Positions 20,207 to 32,468 of a stretch of DNA of 64,000 nt are shown piece after piece (the stretch's first letter is position 1; the number at the start of each line of letters is the position of its first letter). Origin of the DNA: Alphaproteobacteria bacterium (GTDB lineage Bacteria; Pseudomonadota; Alphaproteobacteria; Rhizobiales; Rhizobiaceae). The stretch covers positions 142,045-206,044 of the forward strand of contig JAHJHT010000009.1 of assembly GCA_018823835.1 (NCBI GenBank), read 5' to 3'. The notes under the pieces are model-generated. The model searched no databases, was not told the origin of the DNA, and worked only from the letters and a program-made list of their open reading frames with translations. The position numbers and the translations under genes were made by a program.

Positions 20207-21219
20207 TGGCGGGTCACGGCGGGGATAGCCCCGCGGTTGGCGGACCGGCCCGTCACATTCCGGTTCTTCTCGCCGAAGTCCTCTCGGCGCTGGCACCGCA
20301 GGAGGGCGAGACCTTCATCGACGGTACGTTCGGCGCCGGCGGCTACACAAAGGCGATCCTCGACGCGGGCGCATCCGTGGTGGCGGTCGACCGCGACCCG
20401 GACGCGATCGCTGCCGGGCGCGACATGGAAGCCTCTTCCGGCGGCAGGCTGCGGCTGGTGCACGGCCCATTCTCCAGGCTCGACGATCACGCCGAGGCGG
20501 TCGATGGGGTGGTGCTCGATATCGGCGTCTCGTCGATGCAGCTCGACGAGGCCGGGCGCGGCTTCTCGTTCCGCGCCGACGGGCCGCTCGACATGCGCAT
20601 GGCGCAGGAGGGCGCGAGTGCGGCTGACGTCGTCAACCGCTTCAAGCAGGGCGATCTCGCCCGCATCTTCGGCTTTCTCGGCGAGGAACGCCATGCGGGC
20701 CGCATCGCGCGGATGATCGAGAAGCGGCGCGAAGCGCGGCCCTTCGAGACCACGCTCGACCTCGCGAACGCCATCGAGGCGCATGTCGGACGCAATCCCA
20801 AGGACAAGATCCACCCGGCGACGCGCGTCTTCCAGGCGCTGCGCATCTTCGTCAATGACGAGCTCGGTGAACTGGCGCGCGCGCTGTTTGCGGCCGAGCG
20901 CGCGCTGAAACCCGGCGGCCGGCTGGTCGTCGTCACATTCCATTCGCTCGAGGACCGCATCGTCAAGCGCTTCATCGCGGACCGCTCCGGCAACGCGGCG
21001 GGGTCGCGCTTCCTGCCGGAGCTGCAGGAGAAGGCGCCGACCTTCGCCAAGCGCGGCGGGGCGGTGGCGGCGAGCGAGGCGGAGACCGAGGTCAATCTGC
21101 GTGCCCGCTCGGCCAAGCTGCGCGTCGCTGTCCGCACCGAGGCACCGGCCCGGCCCGAGGATTTTTCGATCTTCGGGCTTCCGAAACTTCCCGACATCCG
21201 GCTTTCGGCAGAGAGGTAG
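20203..21219 (+). CDS. rsmH: 16S rRNA (cytosine-1402-N4)-methyltransferase RsmH (MraW)
   Basis: 338 aa. It begins with [14 protein letters not shown], then the SAM site [24 protein letters not shown], and [22 protein letters not shown], diagnostic for RsmH. The enzyme methylates C1402 in the decoding centre of 16S rRNA. It overlaps mraZ (two adjacent ATGs at 20203 and 20206) and is followed within 6 bp by ftsL. Confidence 0.96.
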   Translation: MMAGHGGDSPAVGGPARHIPVLLAEVLSALAPQEGETFIDGTFGAGGYTKAILDAGASVVAVDRDPDAIAAGRDMEASSGGRLRLVHGPFSRLDDHAEAVDGVVLDIGVSSMQLDEAGRGFSFRADGPLDMRMAQEGASAADVVNRFKQGDLARIFGFLGEERHAGRIARMIEKRREARPFETTLDLANAIEAHVGRNPKDKIHPATRVFQALRIFVNDELGELARALFAAERALKPGGRLVVVTFHSLEDRIVKRFIADRSGNAAGSRFLPELQEKAPTFAKRGGAVAASEAETEVNLRARSAKLRVAVRTEAPARPEDFSIFGLPKLPDIRLSAER

Positions 21220-21224
21220 TAACA

Positions 21225-21599
21225 GTGTTTCGTACCAGCGATATCGTGCTGATCGCCGTCATGGTTTCGGCGGCCGCCGTTACCTACAAGATCAAGCAGG
21301 ACGCCGAGGACCGCCTCGCGACCGTGCACAAGATCGAACGCGAGATTCGTTTCGAGGAGGACACGCTCGACCTTCTCAAGGCCGACTGGAGCCTGCTGAC
21401 GCAGCCTTCGCGGTTGCAGAAACTGTCGGAAATCTACCAGTCGGAACTGGCGCTGCAGCCGATCGAGCCGCACCAGATCGTCGGGCTTGAAGAACTGCCG
21501 TCCAAGCCGGTGGTGATCGAGGACTTGTCGAACCAGCATCTCGGCGGCATGGCCGAAAGCGGCCCGGACCAGACGGTGACCGGGGCGGTGGTGCAGTGA
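21225..21599 (+). CDS. ftsL: Cell division protein FtsL
   Basis: 124 aa bitopic membrane protein. A single N-terminal helix (residues about 6-22, IVLIAVMVSAAAVTYKI) is followed by a coiled-coil region (DRLATVHKIEREIRFEEDTLDLLKADW) and the LTQPSRLQKLSE motif seen in alphaproteobacterial FtsL. It should form the FtsQLB complex in the divisome. The start is GTG. The stop overlaps the ftsI start. Identity relies on topology plus position between rsmH and ftsI. Confidence 0.9.
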   Translation: MFRTSDIVLIAVMVSAAAVTYKIKQDAEDRLATVHKIEREIRFEEDTLDLLKADWSLLTQPSRLQKLSEIYQSELALQPIEPHQIVGLEELPSKPVVIEDLSNQHLGGMAESGPDQTVTGAVVQ

Positions 21600-23308
21600 T
21601 GAGCATTTTCAGGAAGCGCGCCGCGCCAGCCGAAGCGCAGGCAAATTCGATCGTCGTCGAGGGCGCCCGCAAGGCGACCGGCGGCAGGGCAAGGAACCGT
21701 GTCGTCATGACGATGGCGGTGTTCTTCGGCATCTACGCCACGATCGGCGGCAGGCTGGTCTATCTCGGCATGCTGGACCCCGAGGAATCGGGAGGGCCGG
21801 AGAGCCGGGTGACCGCGTCGCGGCCCGACATCGTCGACCGCAACGGCGAAGTCCTCGCCACCGACATCAAGACGGCCTCGCTGTTTGCCGAGCCGCGCCG
21901 CATTGTCGACGCCGACGAGGTGATCGAGAAGCTGTCGACCGTGCTGCCCGACATCGAGGTCGAGCAGACCTACCACAAGCTGAAGAGCGGGGCCGGCTTC
22001 GTGTGGCTGAAGCGGCAGCTAACGCCAAGGCAGCAGAACGACATCATGCAGCTCGGCCTGCCGGGCATCGGCTTCCGCACCGAGAAGCGCCGATTCTATC
22101 CGGGCGGCGCGACGGCCTCGCATATCCTCGGCCTGACCAACATCGACAACAAGGGCATTGCCGGCATCGAGAAGTACATCGACGACCAGGGCCTGGCCGA
22201 CCTGCAGGCGTCCGGCCTGGCGATCGCCAAGGACCTCAAGCCGTTCAAGCTGTCGATGGACATCCGCGTGCAGCACATCGTGCATGACGAGATCACCCAG
22301 GCGATGGAGCGTTACCACGCGATCGCCGCGGGCGCGGTCGTGCTGAACGTCAAGACCGGCGAAGTGCTGGCGATGGCCTCGGTGCCGGACTACGACCCCA
22401 ACAACCCGTACAACGCGCACGAGAAGGACCGGCTGAACCGCATGTCGGCCGGCCTCTACGAGATGGGCTCGACCTTCAAGAGCTTCACCACGGCGATGGC
22501 ACTGGATTCCGGCAAAGTGACGCTCGACAGCACGTTCGACGCGTCGCGGCCGATCCGCATCGGCAACCAGACGATCAACGATTTCCACGGCAAGGGCCGG
22601 GTGCTCACGGTGCCGGAGGTGTTCATCTACTCGTCGAACATCGGCTCGGCCAAGGAGGCCGACGTGGTTGGCATTGAGGGCCACCGCGAATTCCTGCACC
22701 GGCTGGGCATCCTCGACCGCATGGACACGGAACTGCCGGAAGTGGCACGGCCGACCGAGCCGAAGGTGTGGAAGAAGGTGCACTCGATCACCGTGGCCTT
22801 CGGCCACGGCGTCTCGACGACGCCGCTGCAGACCGCGGTCGGCTGCGCGGCGCTGATGAATGGCGGCTACCTGATCGAGCCGACCTTCCTGAAGCGCGGC
22901 GAGGAGGAGGCGATGGCCACCGCCAAGAAGGTGATCGAGGACCAGACCAGCGCAGACATGCGCTATCTCTATGCCCTCAACGCCGAGAAGGGCTCGGGCA
23001 AGAATGCACGCGTTCCCGGCTACCGCGTCGGCGGTAAGACCGGCACGGCCGAGAAGGTGGTCAACGGGCGCTATTCCTCGTCGGTGCGCTTCAACGCCTT
23101 CGTGGCGTCCTTCCCGATGGACGATCCACAGTATATCGTGCTCAGCATCATCGACGAGCCGAAGCCCGAGAAACCGGGCATGGGCGCCACCGCAGGGTCG
23201 AATGCGGCCCCGATCGTGGCCAACATCATCCGCCGGGCCGGCGCGCTGCTTGGCGTGAAGCCGGAATTCGGCCATGAAAGCGGGGCTACGGTCGTCTCCT
23301 ATCAGTGA
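21599..23308 (+). CDS. ftsI: Peptidoglycan D,D-transpeptidase FtsI (PBP3)
   Basis: 569 aa. One N-terminal membrane helix (residues about 37-56), a class B PBP dimerisation domain (SRPDIVDRNGEVLATDI), then the transpeptidase domain. The active-site motifs are MGSTFKS (Ser about 291), YSSNIGS and GGKTGTAEK (Lys about 480). It crosslinks septal peptidoglycan with FtsW. The ATG at 21599 overlaps the ftsL stop by one base; a GTG three bases upstream is less likely. Confidence 0.96.
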   Translation: MSIFRKRAAPAEAQANSIVVEGARKATGGRARNRVVMTMAVFFGIYATIGGRLVYLGMLDPEESGGPESRVTASRPDIVDRNGEVLATDIKTASLFAEPRRIVDADEVIEKLSTVLPDIEVEQTYHKLKSGAGFVWLKRQLTPRQQNDIMQLGLPGIGFRTEKRRFYPGGATASHILGLTNIDNKGIAGIEKYIDDQGLADLQASGLAIAKDLKPFKLSMDIRVQHIVHDEITQAMERYHAIAAGAVVLNVKTGEVLAMASVPDYDPNNPYNAHEKDRLNRMSAGLYEMGSTFKSFTTAMALDSGKVTLDSTFDASRPIRIGNQTINDFHGKGRVLTVPEVFIYSSNIGSAKEADVVGIEGHREFLHRLGILDRMDTELPEVARPTEPKVWKKVHSITVAFGHGVSTTPLQTAVGCAALMNGGYLIEPTFLKRGEEEAMATAKKVIEDQTSADMRYLYALNAEKGSGKNARVPGYRVGGKTGTAEKVVNGRYSSSVRFNAFVASFPMDDPQYIVLSIIDEPKPEKPGMGATAGSNAAPIVANIIRRAGALLGVKPEFGHESGATVVSYQ

Positions 23309-23359
23309 TTCTCGAAGGCGCCGGGAAGCGCGCCGCCATTTTTTGACGACTGGATCTTG

Positions 23360-24814
23360 ATGAAGCTTGTTGACCTTGCCGGTATGCTGATCGCCGATGG
23401 CGGCGTTTTTGCCGACGCCGAGGTCGCAGGAGTGACTTCGGATTCGCGCCGCAGCGGACCGGGGACGGTTTTCGTTGCGGTGGCGGGCAGCAAGGCCGAT
23501 GGTGCCAGCTATGCGGCCGACGCCGCGGCCCGTGGCGCGGTGGCGATCGTGGCGGCACGTGGCGCAAAGCTCGGCGAACTGTCCGTGCCGGTGATTTCGG
23601 TCGAGGATCCGCGCCTGGCGCTGGCGAAGGCCGCTGCAGCGCTGCATCCGCGCCAGCCCGAGACGATGGTCGCCGTGACCGGCACAAGCGGCAAGACATC
23701 GGTCGCCGCCTTTACCCGACAGATCTGGGAACATGACGGCAAGGCCGCCGCCAGCATCGGCACGACCGGCGTGGTGGCGCCCGGACGCGACGACTACGGC
23801 CAGCTGACGACGCCCGACCCGGTCGAACTGCACCAGTTGCTCAGCGATCTCGCGGATGCAGGCGTGACACATGCGGCAATGGAGGCGTCGAGCCACGGCC
23901 TCGACCAGCGCAGGCTCGACGGCGTGCGACTGTCGGCCGGCGGCTTCACCAATCTCGGCCGCGACCACATGGACTACCACCCGACGGTGGAGGACTACCA
24001 CCGTGCCAAGCTGCGCCTGTTCGACACGCTGCTGCCGAAGGGCGCGCCGGCGGTGATCTTCGCCGACGACACATGGTCGAAGCGGACCATCGAGGCGGCG
24101 GAGGCGGCCGGGCTCAAGGTGCTTACGGTCGGCCGGCAGGGTTCGTTTCTCAAGCTGAAGCGGGTCGAGCACGAGCGCTACCGTCAGCGCGCCGAGATAG
24201 AGGCCGACGGCGTGCTGCACGAGATCGTGCTGCCGCTGGCCGGCGACTTCCAGATATTCAACGCGCTGGTGGCGGCGGGACTTGCCGCCTCGACCGGCAC
24301 GCCGGTCGACAAGGCGCTCGACGCGCTCGAGCACCTGAAGGGCGCGCCGGGCCGGCTCGACCTCGTCGGCACGACGGCCAACGGCGCGCCGGTCTATGTC
24401 GACTATGCGCACAAGCCCGATGCACTGGAGAACGTGCTGGCCTCGGTGCGGCCCTTCACGACCGGGCGCGTCATCGTGGTGTTCGGCTGCGGCGGCGACC
24501 GCGACCGCGGCAAGCGGCCGATCATGGGCGAGATCGCGACGCGATTGGCAGATGTCACCATCGTCACCGACGACAATCCGCGCTCGGAAGTGCCTGCTGA
24601 CATCCGCAAGGCGATCCTGGCGGCCGCTCCGGGCGCCATCGAAATCGGTGACCGGCACAAGGCGATCCGCGACGCGGTCGCCATGCTCGCCGCCGGCGAC
24701 ACGCTTATCATTGCAGGCAAGGGGCACGAGCACGGCCAGACGGTCGGCAGCGAGACCTTGCCCTTCTCGGACCACGAGGAAGTGCGCAAGGCACTCCGGG
24801 AAGGCATCGCATGA
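23360..24814 (+). CDS. murE: UDP-MurNAc-tripeptide synthetase MurE (meso-diaminopimelate adding)
   Basis: 484 aa Mur ligase: N-terminal UDP-binding domain ([18 protein letters not shown]), central ATPase with GTSGKTSVA near residue 115, and the C-terminal domain with [10 protein letters not shown]. The DNPR motif marks enzymes that add meso-diaminopimelate, so the wall is the usual Gram-negative type. It acts in the cytoplasm. It starts 51 bp after ftsI, the first real gap in the cluster, and its end overlaps murF by ATGA. An in-frame TTG precedes the ATG. Confidence 0.96.
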   Translation: MKLVDLAGMLIADGGVFADAEVAGVTSDSRRSGPGTVFVAVAGSKADGASYAADAAARGAVAIVAARGAKLGELSVPVISVEDPRLALAKAAAALHPRQPETMVAVTGTSGKTSVAAFTRQIWEHDGKAAASIGTTGVVAPGRDDYGQLTTPDPVELHQLLSDLADAGVTHAAMEASSHGLDQRRLDGVRLSAGGFTNLGRDHMDYHPTVEDYHRAKLRLFDTLLPKGAPAVIFADDTWSKRTIEAAEAAGLKVLTVGRQGSFLKLKRVEHERYRQRAEIEADGVLHEIVLPLAGDFQIFNALVAAGLAASTGTPVDKALDALEHLKGAPGRLDLVGTTANGAPVYVDYAHKPDALENVLASVRPFTTGRVIVVFGCGGDRDRGKRPIMGEIATRLADVTIVTDDNPRSEVPADIRKAILAAAPGAIEIGDRHKAIRDAVAMLAAGDTLIIAGKGHEHGQTVGSETLPFSDHEEVRKALREGIA

Positions 24815-26244
24815 GCCTGCTCTGGCTGACCGAGGACCTGATTGACGCGATGGGCGGGCGCCCGATCGGCACGATGCCGGAAGGCATCACCGGCATTTCC
24901 ATCGACAGCCGCTCGCTGAAGCCCGGCGATGCCTTCTTCGCCATCAAGGGCGAGACGATGGACGGCCATGACTTCGCAACTGCGGCGGTGAAGGCCGGGG
25001 CAGGGCTGCTGGTGGTTGCCGAAGGCAAGCTGCCGGCGCTCGGTCGCCTGACAGCGCCGATGATCGTGGTGCCCGACGTTCTGGTGTCGCTCGAGAAGGC
25101 CGGCATCGCGGCGCGCGCGCGCACCAAGGCGCGGGTCATCGCGATCACCGGCTCGGCCGGCAAGACCAGCACCAAGGAAGCACTGCGCCACGTGCTGTCC
25201 CAGGCCGGCAAGGTGCATGCCTCGGACAAGTCCTTCAACAATCACTGGGGCGTGCCGCTGACCCTGGCGCGCATGCCGGCCGACACCAACTACGCGATCT
25301 TCGAGATCGGCATGAACCACGAGGGCGAAATCCGCCCGCTGGTCAAGATGGTCAGGCCACATATTGCCATCGTGACGCTGATCGCGGCCGCGCATCTCGG
25401 CCACTTCAAGTCGCTGGAAGATATCGCCAGGGCCAAGGCGGAGATATTCGAGGGCGTCGAAAAGGGGGGCGTGGCGCTGATCAACCGCGACGACGCCAAC
25501 TGGGCGCTGCTGTCGAAGCTCGCCAAGGCGGCAGGCGTCGAGAAGGTCGCCGGCTTCGGCGAACATGCCAAGGCGGTCTACCGGCTGACGAACCTCGCGC
25601 TGCATCCGGACCATTCGCTGATCTCGGCGAAGATCGGCGGCAAGGAAGTGACGGCGACCATCGGCGCGCCCGGGCGCCATGTCGTGCAGAACGCGCTGGC
25701 GGTGCTGGGGGCAGCCCATCTCGCCGGCGCCGACGTAGCCGCCGCGGCCCTGGCGCTGGCCGGGGTCAGTGCCGAGGCGGGGCGCGGCAAGCGCCACGTG
25801 CTGACCCATCCAAAGGGCTCGATCACGCTGATCGACGAAAGCTACAACGCCAACCCGGCCTCGATGCAGGCAGCGCTGGCGCTGCTCGACGCGACGCCGG
25901 TCGAGGGCAAGGGGAGGCGCATCGCGGTGCTCGGCGACATGCTGGAACTCGGCAGCCATTCCGAGCGCCTGCATGCCGGGCTCGCAGAACTCATCGCGCG
26001 CACCAGGACCGATCTCATCCTGCTCGCCGGACCGGAGATGAAGTCACTTGCCGCTGCGTTGCCGGACGGCTCGAAAATAGAATACAGGACCGGCGCTGAC
26101 GAACTGAAGCCGGTTCTGCTCGAGGCCGTCGGCCCCGGCGACGTGGTGATGGTGAAGTCTTCCAAGGGCATCGGCTTCTCGAAGCTCATCGATGCGCTGG
26201 TCAATGCGTTCCCGGCCGATGCCGGCGCCGCCAAGCTTTCCTGA
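24811..26244 (+). CDS. murF: UDP-MurNAc-tripeptide D-alanyl-D-alanine ligase MurF
   Basis: 477 aa Mur ligase. [20 protein letters not shown] is the N-terminal signature, [16 protein letters not shown] the ATP loop near residue 112, and [14 protein letters not shown] plus GDMLELG the C-terminal motifs typical of MurF. It adds D-Ala-D-Ala supplied by Ddl (encoded 9 kb downstream) to complete the pentapeptide. Overlaps murE by four bases. Confidence 0.96.
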   Translation: MSLLWLTEDLIDAMGGRPIGTMPEGITGISIDSRSLKPGDAFFAIKGETMDGHDFATAAVKAGAGLLVVAEGKLPALGRLTAPMIVVPDVLVSLEKAGIAARARTKARVIAITGSAGKTSTKEALRHVLSQAGKVHASDKSFNNHWGVPLTLARMPADTNYAIFEIGMNHEGEIRPLVKMVRPHIAIVTLIAAAHLGHFKSLEDIARAKAEIFEGVEKGGVALINRDDANWALLSKLAKAAGVEKVAGFGEHAKAVYRLTNLALHPDHSLISAKIGGKEVTATIGAPGRHVVQNALAVLGAAHLAGADVAAAALALAGVSAEAGRGKRHVLTHPKGSITLIDESYNANPASMQAALALLDATPVEGKGRRIAVLGDMLELGSHSERLHAGLAELIARTRTDLILLAGPEMKSLAAALPDGSKIEYRTGADELKPVLLEAVGPGDVVMVKSSKGIGFSKLIDALVNAFPADAGAAKLS

Positions 26245-26267
26245 ACTGGTCCGGGGGGACTGATCCG

Positions 26268-27350
26268 ATGCTTACCCTACTCGTCAATTTCGCGGACCAG
26301 GTCTCGGCCTTCAACGTCTTCCGCTACATCACCTTCCGCACCGGCGGCGCGCTGATCACCTCGGCGCTGATCGTCTTCATCTTCGGGCCCACCATCATCG
26401 CATCGCTGCGCTTCCGGCAGGGCAAGGGCCAACCGATCCGCGCCGACGGGCCGCAGACGCATTTCAAGAAGGCCGGCACGCCAACCATGGGCGGGCTGAT
26501 GATCCTGTCCGGCATCGTCGTGTCGTCGCTGCTGTGGGCCAACATCAACAGCGTCTATGTCTGGGTGGTGCTGCTGGTGGCACTCGGTTTCGGCGCGATC
26601 GGCCTCTACGACGACTACCTGAAGGTGACCAAGCAGTCGCATCTCGGCTTTTCGGGCAAGGCGCGGCTGGCTATCGAGTTCCTGATCGCGTCGATTGCCG
26701 CGATCGTCATCATGAATGTCGGGCAGGCGCCGTTCTCGTCGTCGCTGACCTTTCCCTTCTTCAAGGACTTCCTGATCAACCTCGGCTGGTTCTTCGTGCC
26801 CTTTGCCTGCATCGTCATCGTCGGCGCCGGCAACGCAGTGAACCTGACAGACGGGCTCGACGGGCTCGCCATTGTGCCGATCATGATCGCGGCGGCATCC
26901 TTCGGCGTCATCGCCTACCTGTCGGGCAACGCGGTGTTCGCCGAATACCTGCAGATCCATTTCGTGCCGGGTACCGGCGAACTGGCGGTGATCCTCGGCG
27001 CGGTCATCGGCGCGGGGCTCGGCTTCCTGTGGTTCAACGCCCCGCCCGCGGCAATCTTCATGGGCGACACAGGCTCGCTGGCGATGGGCGGCCTGATCGG
27101 CACCATCGCGGTGGCCGTCAAGCACGAGTTCGTGCTCGCCATCATCGGCGGCCTGTTCGTGATGGAGGCGCTCTCGGTGATCATCCAGGTCGGTTTCTTC
27201 AAGATGACCGGCAAGCGGGTCTTCCTGATGGCGCCGATCCACCACCATTTCGAGAAGCTCGGCTGGACCGAAAGCCAGGTGGTGATCCGCTTCTGGATCA
27301 TCGCAGTGATCCTGGCGCTGATCGGCCTGTCGAGCCTGAAGCTGAGATAG
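26268..27350 (+). CDS. mraY: Phospho-MurNAc-pentapeptide translocase MraY
   Basis: 360 aa integral membrane protein with about ten helices. Signatures include [12 protein letters not shown], the catalytic aspartates in [35 protein letters not shown], and the C-terminal [20 protein letters not shown]. It makes lipid I by moving phospho-MurNAc-pentapeptide to undecaprenyl phosphate. A 23-bp gap separates it from murF and a 14-bp gap from murD. Confidence 0.97.
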   Translation: MLTLLVNFADQVSAFNVFRYITFRTGGALITSALIVFIFGPTIIASLRFRQGKGQPIRADGPQTHFKKAGTPTMGGLMILSGIVVSSLLWANINSVYVWVVLLVALGFGAIGLYDDYLKVTKQSHLGFSGKARLAIEFLIASIAAIVIMNVGQAPFSSSLTFPFFKDFLINLGWFFVPFACIVIVGAGNAVNLTDGLDGLAIVPIMIAAASFGVIAYLSGNAVFAEYLQIHFVPGTGELAVILGAVIGAGLGFLWFNAPPAAIFMGDTGSLAMGGLIGTIAVAVKHEFVLAIIGGLFVMEALSVIIQVGFFKMTGKRVFLMAPIHHHFEKLGWTESQVVIRFWIIAVILALIGLSSLKLR

Positions 27351-27364
27351 GAATTAGAGGGCTC

Positions 27365-28768
27365 ATGATCCCTGCCACCTCCTTCAGCGGCAAGCGTGTC
27401 GCCCTCTTCGGCCTTGGCGGCTCGGGGATTGCGACGGCGCGCGCCTTGGTGGCGGGCGGGGCCGAGGTGCTGGCCTGGGACGACAATCCCGACAGCGTGG
27501 CGAAGGCTGCGGGCGAGGGCATCCCGACCGGCGACCTGAGGCAGGCCGACTGGCCGGGCTTCGCCTCCTTCGTGCTGTCGCCCGGCGTGCCGCTGACGCA
27601 TCCCAAGCCGCACTGGAGCGTCGAACTGGCGCGTGGCGCCGGTGTCGAGATCATCGGCGACATCGAACTGTTCGGTCGCGAGCGCAGCCTTGCAGCGCCC
27701 GATGCACCCTTCATCGCCATCACCGGCACCAACGGCAAGTCGACGACGACGGCGCTGGCCGCCCATATCCTGAAATCGGCCGGGCGCGACACGCAGATGG
27801 GCGGCAATATCGGCCGCGCGGTGATGACGCTCGATCCGCCGGAGGACGACCGCTACTACGTGGTCGAGTGCTCCTCCTACCAGATCGACCTCGCGCCCTC
27901 GATCAGCCCGACGGCGGGCATATTGCTCAACCTGACGCCCGACCATCTCGACCGCCACGGCACGATGCAGCACTACGCGGCCATCAAGGAGCGGCTGGTC
28001 GCCGGCAGCGAAACCGCCATCATCGGCGTCGACGACATTCATTGCGTGCAGATCGCCGACCGACTGGAACGCGCCGGCAAGAAGGTGGTCCGCATCTCCA
28101 AGCGACTGCCGCTGACCGACGGCTATTTCGCCGACGGCAGCAACCTGATGGAAGCGGTGAACGGGCGCTATACGCGCATAGGCTTCCTCGAGGGCATCGG
28201 CTCGCTGCGCGGCCAGCACAATGCACAGAACGCGCTTGCCGCCATAGCCGCCTGTCTCACCGCCGGGCTCGATCTCGGCGAGATCCAGTCGGGGCTGGAG
28301 AGCTTTCCGGGCCTGGCGCACCGCATGGAGCAGGTCGGCCGCAAGGGCCGCGTGCTGTTCGTCAACGATTCCAAGGCGACAAATGCTGATGCCGCGGCCC
28401 CCGCGCTGTCGAGCTTTCCGCGCATCTACTGGATCGCCGGCGGCCTGCCCAAGGAAGGCGGCATCGAACCGCTGAGAAGCTGTTTTCCGCGCATCGCCAA
28501 GGCCTACCTGATCGGCGAGGCAGCACCTGCCTTCTCGGCGACGCTTGGCGAGGCGGTGCCCTACGAGATCTCGGGCACGCTCGCCGCAGCCGTCGAGCAC
28601 GCGGCGCGCGACGCGGCTCTCGATCCTGCCGACGAGGCGGTCGTGCTGCTGTCTCCGGCCTGCGCCAGCTTCGACCAGTTCAAGAATTTCGAAATTCGAG
28701 GCGAAGCCTTCAGGCAAGCTGTGAATGCTATCGGGGGCGTCATGCCCATCGGAGGACCCAAGCCATGA
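27365..28768 (+). CDS. murD: UDP-MurNAc-L-alanine:D-glutamate ligase MurD
   Basis: 467 aa. Begins with a Rossmann loop ([17 protein letters not shown]), then the ATP loop [16 protein letters not shown] near residue 118, [19 protein letters not shown], and [15 protein letters not shown], all MurD hallmarks. It adds D-glutamate to UDP-MurNAc-L-Ala. The stop overlaps the ftsW start. Confidence 0.97.
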   Translation: MIPATSFSGKRVALFGLGGSGIATARALVAGGAEVLAWDDNPDSVAKAAGEGIPTGDLRQADWPGFASFVLSPGVPLTHPKPHWSVELARGAGVEIIGDIELFGRERSLAAPDAPFIAITGTNGKSTTTALAAHILKSAGRDTQMGGNIGRAVMTLDPPEDDRYYVVECSSYQIDLAPSISPTAGILLNLTPDHLDRHGTMQHYAAIKERLVAGSETAIIGVDDIHCVQIADRLERAGKKVVRISKRLPLTDGYFADGSNLMEAVNGRYTRIGFLEGIGSLRGQHNAQNALAAIAACLTAGLDLGEIQSGLESFPGLAHRMEQVGRKGRVLFVNDSKATNADAAAPALSSFPRIYWIAGGLPKEGGIEPLRSCFPRIAKAYLIGEAAPAFSATLGEAVPYEISGTLAAAVEHAARDAALDPADEAVVLLSPACASFDQFKNFEIRGEAFRQAVNAIGGVMPIGGPKP

Positions 28769-29919
28769 TGAGTCGCCTGGACCGCAGCCCCGTCGCCAAC
28801 TGGTGGTGGACCGTGGATCGCTGGTTTCTCGCCGCCTTCCTGCTCCTGATGGGGCTGGGCATCGTTCTGTCGTTCGCGGCAAGCCCGGCGGTGGCAGAGC
28901 GCATCGGACTGGACAGCTTCCACTTCGCCAAGCGGCAGATCGTCTACATGATCCCGGCGCTGATCGCGCTGATCTCGGTGTCGTTCCTCAACGCCAGGCA
29001 GATCAGGCGGCTGTCGCTCGTCATGCTTGGCGCGATGCTGGTGATGATGGTTGCGGTGCTGTTCGTCGGCGTCGAGGTGAAGGGCGCGCATCGCTGGATT
29101 TCGATTGCCGGCGTTTCGATCCAGCCGTCGGAGTTCCTGAAGCCCGCCTTCGTCGTCATCTGCGCCTGGCTGTTCGCAGAACACCGGCGGCAGCCCGAAA
29201 TTCCCGGCAACTTTTTCGCGATGATGCTGCTCGGCGTCGTGCTGGCGCTGCTCGTCGCGCAGCCGGACCTCGGCCAGACGATCCTCGTGCTCGGCACCTG
29301 GGGCGTGATGTTCTTCATGGCCGGCATGCCGTGGCTGTGGATCATCGTCATTGGCAGTCTGGGTGCCGCGGGCGCCCTTGGCGCCTACACCGCCTTTCCG
29401 CACGTCGCCGGCCGCATCGACCGCTTCCTGACCGGCGAGGGCGACACATTCCAGGTCGACATGGGCCGCGAGGCGATGATCAACGGCGACTGGCTCGGGC
29501 TCGGGCCGGGCGAGGGCGTCATCAAGAAGATCATCCCCGACGCGCATGCCGACTTCGTGTTCTCGGTGGCGGGCGAGGAATTCGGCATCCTGCTGTGCAT
29601 GGCGATCATGCTGATCTTCGCCTTCATCGTGCTGCGCGGCCTCAACACGGCGCTCAAGGAGCAGGATGATTTTACCCGCTTCGCGGTGGCCGGGCTGGTC
29701 GTGGTCTTCGGCTTCCAGTCGGTGATCAACATGGGCGTGAACCTCCAGCTTATGCCGGCCAAGGGCATGACGCTTCCCTTCATCTCCTATGGCGGCTCGT
29801 CGCTGATCGCGATTGCCATCTCCATGGGCATGGTGCTGGCACTGACCCGCAAGCGGCCGGAAAAGCGCAAGTCGATCGGCTTCCAGCCGATGACGCAGCG
29901 CGCCCAGGCGGCGGAATAG
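28765..29919 (+). CDS. ftsW: SEDS glycosyltransferase FtsW
   Basis: 384 aa, about ten helices. Conserved SEDS features are [32 protein letters not shown] (catalytic Asp region), [11 protein letters not shown], and PFISYGGSS near the C-terminus. It polymerises septal glycan from lipid II together with FtsI. Two adjacent ATGs occur at 28765 and 28768; the first overlaps the murD stop. Confidence 0.97.
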   Translation: MMSRLDRSPVANWWWTVDRWFLAAFLLLMGLGIVLSFAASPAVAERIGLDSFHFAKRQIVYMIPALIALISVSFLNARQIRRLSLVMLGAMLVMMVAVLFVGVEVKGAHRWISIAGVSIQPSEFLKPAFVVICAWLFAEHRRQPEIPGNFFAMMLLGVVLALLVAQPDLGQTILVLGTWGVMFFMAGMPWLWIIVIGSLGAAGALGAYTAFPHVAGRIDRFLTGEGDTFQVDMGREAMINGDWLGLGPGEGVIKKIIPDAHADFVFSVAGEEFGILLCMAIMLIFAFIVLRGLNTALKEQDDFTRFAVAGLVVVFGFQSVINMGVNLQLMPAKGMTLPFISYGGSSLIAIAISMGMVLALTRKRPEKRKSIGFQPMTQRAQAAE

Positions 29920-29928
29920 CGGAGCGGC

Positions 29929-31056
29929 ATGGCCAAAGGCACGATCCTTCTCGCAGCGGGCGGTACCGGTGGACACCTGTTTCCGGCGGAGGCGCTGGCA
30001 CATCAGCTGAACGAGCGCGGCTGGCGCGTCGACCTGGCGACCGACGATCGCGCCGAGCGCTTCGCCGGGCATTTTCCGGCGCATGAAGTGCACCCGATCG
30101 CCTCCGCGACGATCGGTTCGCGCAACCCTGTGGCGCTGCTCAAGTCCTTCTGGACGATCTGGCGCGGCGTCAGGCAGGCATCGGAGGTAATCCGACGCAT
30201 CAAGCCTGAGGTGGTGGTCGGCTTCGGCGGCTATCCGACGCTGCCGCCGCTCTACGCGGCGACGCGGCGCAAGGTGCCGACCATCGTGCACGAGCAGAAC
30301 GCTGTGATGGGACGCGCCAACCGTGCGCTCGCGGCGCGGGTGGCGGCAATCGCCGGCGGCTTCCTGAGTGACAGGGAAGGAGCCTTCGCCGACAAGATCG
30401 TGGTGACCGGCAACCCGGTGCGCCCTGCGGTGCTGGAGGCGGCGAAGACGCCCTACCGTCCATCGCGCGAGGACCAACCGTTCCGGCTGCTGGTGTTCGG
30501 CGGCAGCCAGGGCGCGCAGTTCTTTTCCGACGCGCTGCCGGGCGCGATCGCGGCACTTCCCGAGGCGCAGCGTGCCCGACTGGTGGTGACTCAGCAGGCG
30601 CGCGCCGACGATGTCGGGCGGGTCAAGAAGGCCTATGACGAGCTCGGCATGCAGGTCGAGGTGCTGCCCTTCTTCTCCGACATGGCGGCGCGCATCGCAG
30701 CGGCGCATCTCGTCATCTCGCGCTCGGGCGCCTCGACAGTGTCGGAGATCGCGGTAATCGGCCGGCCGGCGATCCTGGTGCCCTATCCCTATGCGCTCGA
30801 CCACGACCAGGCGGCCAATGCCGAGGCACTTGCAGCGGCCGGCGGCGCCGAGGTTCACCCGCAATCGTCGCTCTCGACGGAGCGGCTATGCGCGCTGATC
30901 GGCGCGGCAATCGACGAGCCCGACAGGCTGGCGACGGTTGCGGCTGCCGGGAAATCGGCGGGGAAACCCGACGCGGCGCGGTTGCTCGCCGATCTGGCAG
31001 AGGCTATTGCCTCCGGTCAATCGGTCGCGGACTACAAGAGAGGAAAGCCAGCATGA
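29929..31056 (+). CDS. murG: Lipid II synthase MurG
   Basis: 375 aa GT-B glycosyltransferase. [18 protein letters not shown] is the N-terminal G-loop, followed by [41 protein letters not shown], and the acceptor/donor motif [12 protein letters not shown]...DHDQAANA. It adds GlcNAc to lipid I at the inner membrane face. Overlaps murC by four bases. Confidence 0.97.
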   Translation: MAKGTILLAAGGTGGHLFPAEALAHQLNERGWRVDLATDDRAERFAGHFPAHEVHPIASATIGSRNPVALLKSFWTIWRGVRQASEVIRRIKPEVVVGFGGYPTLPPLYAATRRKVPTIVHEQNAVMGRANRALAARVAAIAGGFLSDREGAFADKIVVTGNPVRPAVLEAAKTPYRPSREDQPFRLLVFGGSQGAQFFSDALPGAIAALPEAQRARLVVTQQARADDVGRVKKAYDELGMQVEVLPFFSDMAARIAAAHLVISRSGASTVSEIAVIGRPAILVPYPYALDHDQAANAEALAAAGGAEVHPQSSLSTERLCALIGAAIDEPDRLATVAAAGKSAGKPDAARLLADLAEAIASGQSVADYKRGKPA

Positions 31057-32468
31057 AAATGCCGCAGAGCATCGGACTGGTGCATTTCATCGGCATCGGC
31101 GGCATCGGCATGAGCGGCATCGCCGAGGTGCTGCGCAACCTCGGCTACCGCGTGCAGGGCTCCGACCAGGCCGACAGCGCCAACGTGCAGCGGCTGCGCG
31201 ACAAGGGCATCGAATGCTTCATCGGCCACCGAGCCGAAAACCTCGGCGAGGCCGAGGTGGTGGTGGTCTCAACGGCGATCAAGAAGTCGAACCCGGAACT
31301 GAAGGCGGCGCGGCTGAAGCTGCTGCCCATCGTGCGCCGCGCCGAAATGCTGGCCGAGCTGATGCGGTTCCGCCAGGCGGTGGCCATCGGCGGCACGCAC
31401 GGCAAGACGACGACGACCTCGATGGTGGCGACGCTGCTCGACGCCGGCGGGCTCGACCCGACGGTGGTCAATGGCGGCATCATCAACGCCTACGGCACCA
31501 ATGCGCGCATGGGCGAGGGTGAGTGGATGGTGGTCGAGGCCGACGAGAGCGACGGCACCTTCCTGAAGCTGCCGGCCGAGATCGCGGTGGTGACCAACAT
31601 CGATCCCGAGCATCTCGACCACTACGGCTCCTTCGACAAGGTGCGCGAGGCGTTCCGACAGTTCGTCGAGAACGTGCCCTTCTACGGCTTCGGCGTGATG
31701 TGCACCGACCACCCCGAGGTGCAGGCGATGGTCGCGCACATCGAGGACCGGCGCATCATCACCTATGGCGAGAACACGCAGGCCGACGTGCGCTTCGAGA
31801 ACCACCGCATGGAGGGCGCGACCTCGGTGTTCGACGTGGTCATCCGCCGCCGCAAGGCCGGTCCGGAGACTGTAATCCGCGACCTGCGCCTGCCGATGCC
31901 CGGCCGCCACAACGTGTCGAACGCCACGGCGGCGATCGCCGTCGCGCACGAGCTCGGCATCTCGGCCGACGACATCCGCAAGGGCCTGCTGTCCTTCGGC
32001 GGCGTGAAGCGGCGCTTCACCCATACCGGGACCTGGAATGGCGTCGAGATATTCGACGACTACGGGCACCATCCGGTGGAGATCAAGGCGGTGCTGAACG
32101 CGGCGCGCGATTCGACCAAGGGACGCGTGATCGCTATCGCCCAGCCGCATCGCTTCACCCGCCTGCGCGACCTGTTCGACGATTTCTCGTCCTGCTTCAA
32201 CGCTGCCGACACGGTGATCGTCGCCCCGGTCTATGCGGCCGGCGAGGACTCGATCGACGGCGTCAATTCCGAGAAACTGGCGCAGCGCATCCGCGCCGGC
32301 GGCCACCGCGACGCGCGCTATGTGGCCGAGCCCGCGCAGATAGCGCCGCTGGTGCGCGAAATCGCCCAGCCCGGCGACTTCGTCGTGTTCCTCGGCGCCG
32401 GCAACATCACGCAATGGGCCTACGCGCTGCCGGGCGAACTGGCGGCGGGCGACGGTGCAGCTGCATGA
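31053..32468 (+). CDS. murC: UDP-MurNAc:L-alanine ligase MurC
   Basis: 471 aa. [16 protein letters not shown] is the N-terminal nucleotide loop, [17 protein letters not shown] the ATP loop near residue 110, [12 protein letters not shown] and [10 protein letters not shown] follow in family order. It commits UDP-MurNAc to pentapeptide synthesis by adding L-alanine. The start has GAGAGG upstream. Its stop overlaps the murB start. Confidence 0.97.
   Translation: MKMPQSIGLVHFIGIGGIGMSGIAEVLRNLGYRVQGSDQADSANVQRLRDKGIECFIGHRAENLGEAEVVVVSTAIKKSNPELKAARLKLLPIVRRAEMLAELMRFRQAVAIGGTHGKTTTTSMVATLLDAGGLDPTVVNGGIINAYGTNARMGEGEWMVVEADESDGTFLKLPAEIAVVTNIDPEHLDHYGSFDKVREAFRQFVENVPFYGFGVMCTDHPEVQAMVAHIEDRRIITYGENTQADVRFENHRMEGATSVFDVVIRRRKAGPETVIRDLRLPMPGRHNVSNATAAIAVAHELGISADDIRKGLLSFGGVKRRFTHTGTWNGVEIFDDYGHHPVEIKAVLNAARDSTKGRVIAIAQPHRFTRLRDLFDDFSSCFNAADTVIVAPVYAAGEDSIDGVNSEKLAQRIRAGGHRDARYVAEPAQIAPLVREIAQPGDFVVFLGAGNITQWAYALPGELAAGDGAAA

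Noticed and set aside
23317..23345. Possible attenuator between ftsI and murE (GGCGC ... GCGCC followed by a T-run)
   Set aside because: The stem is only about 5 bp with a long loop, and termination within an essential operon would need stronger support.
22019..24775. 918-codon open frame antisense to ftsI and murE
   Set aside because: High-GC codon structure leaves the opposite strand open. It has shadow composition (many Arg, His, Gly, Asp) and no motifs, and both ftsI and murE are certain.
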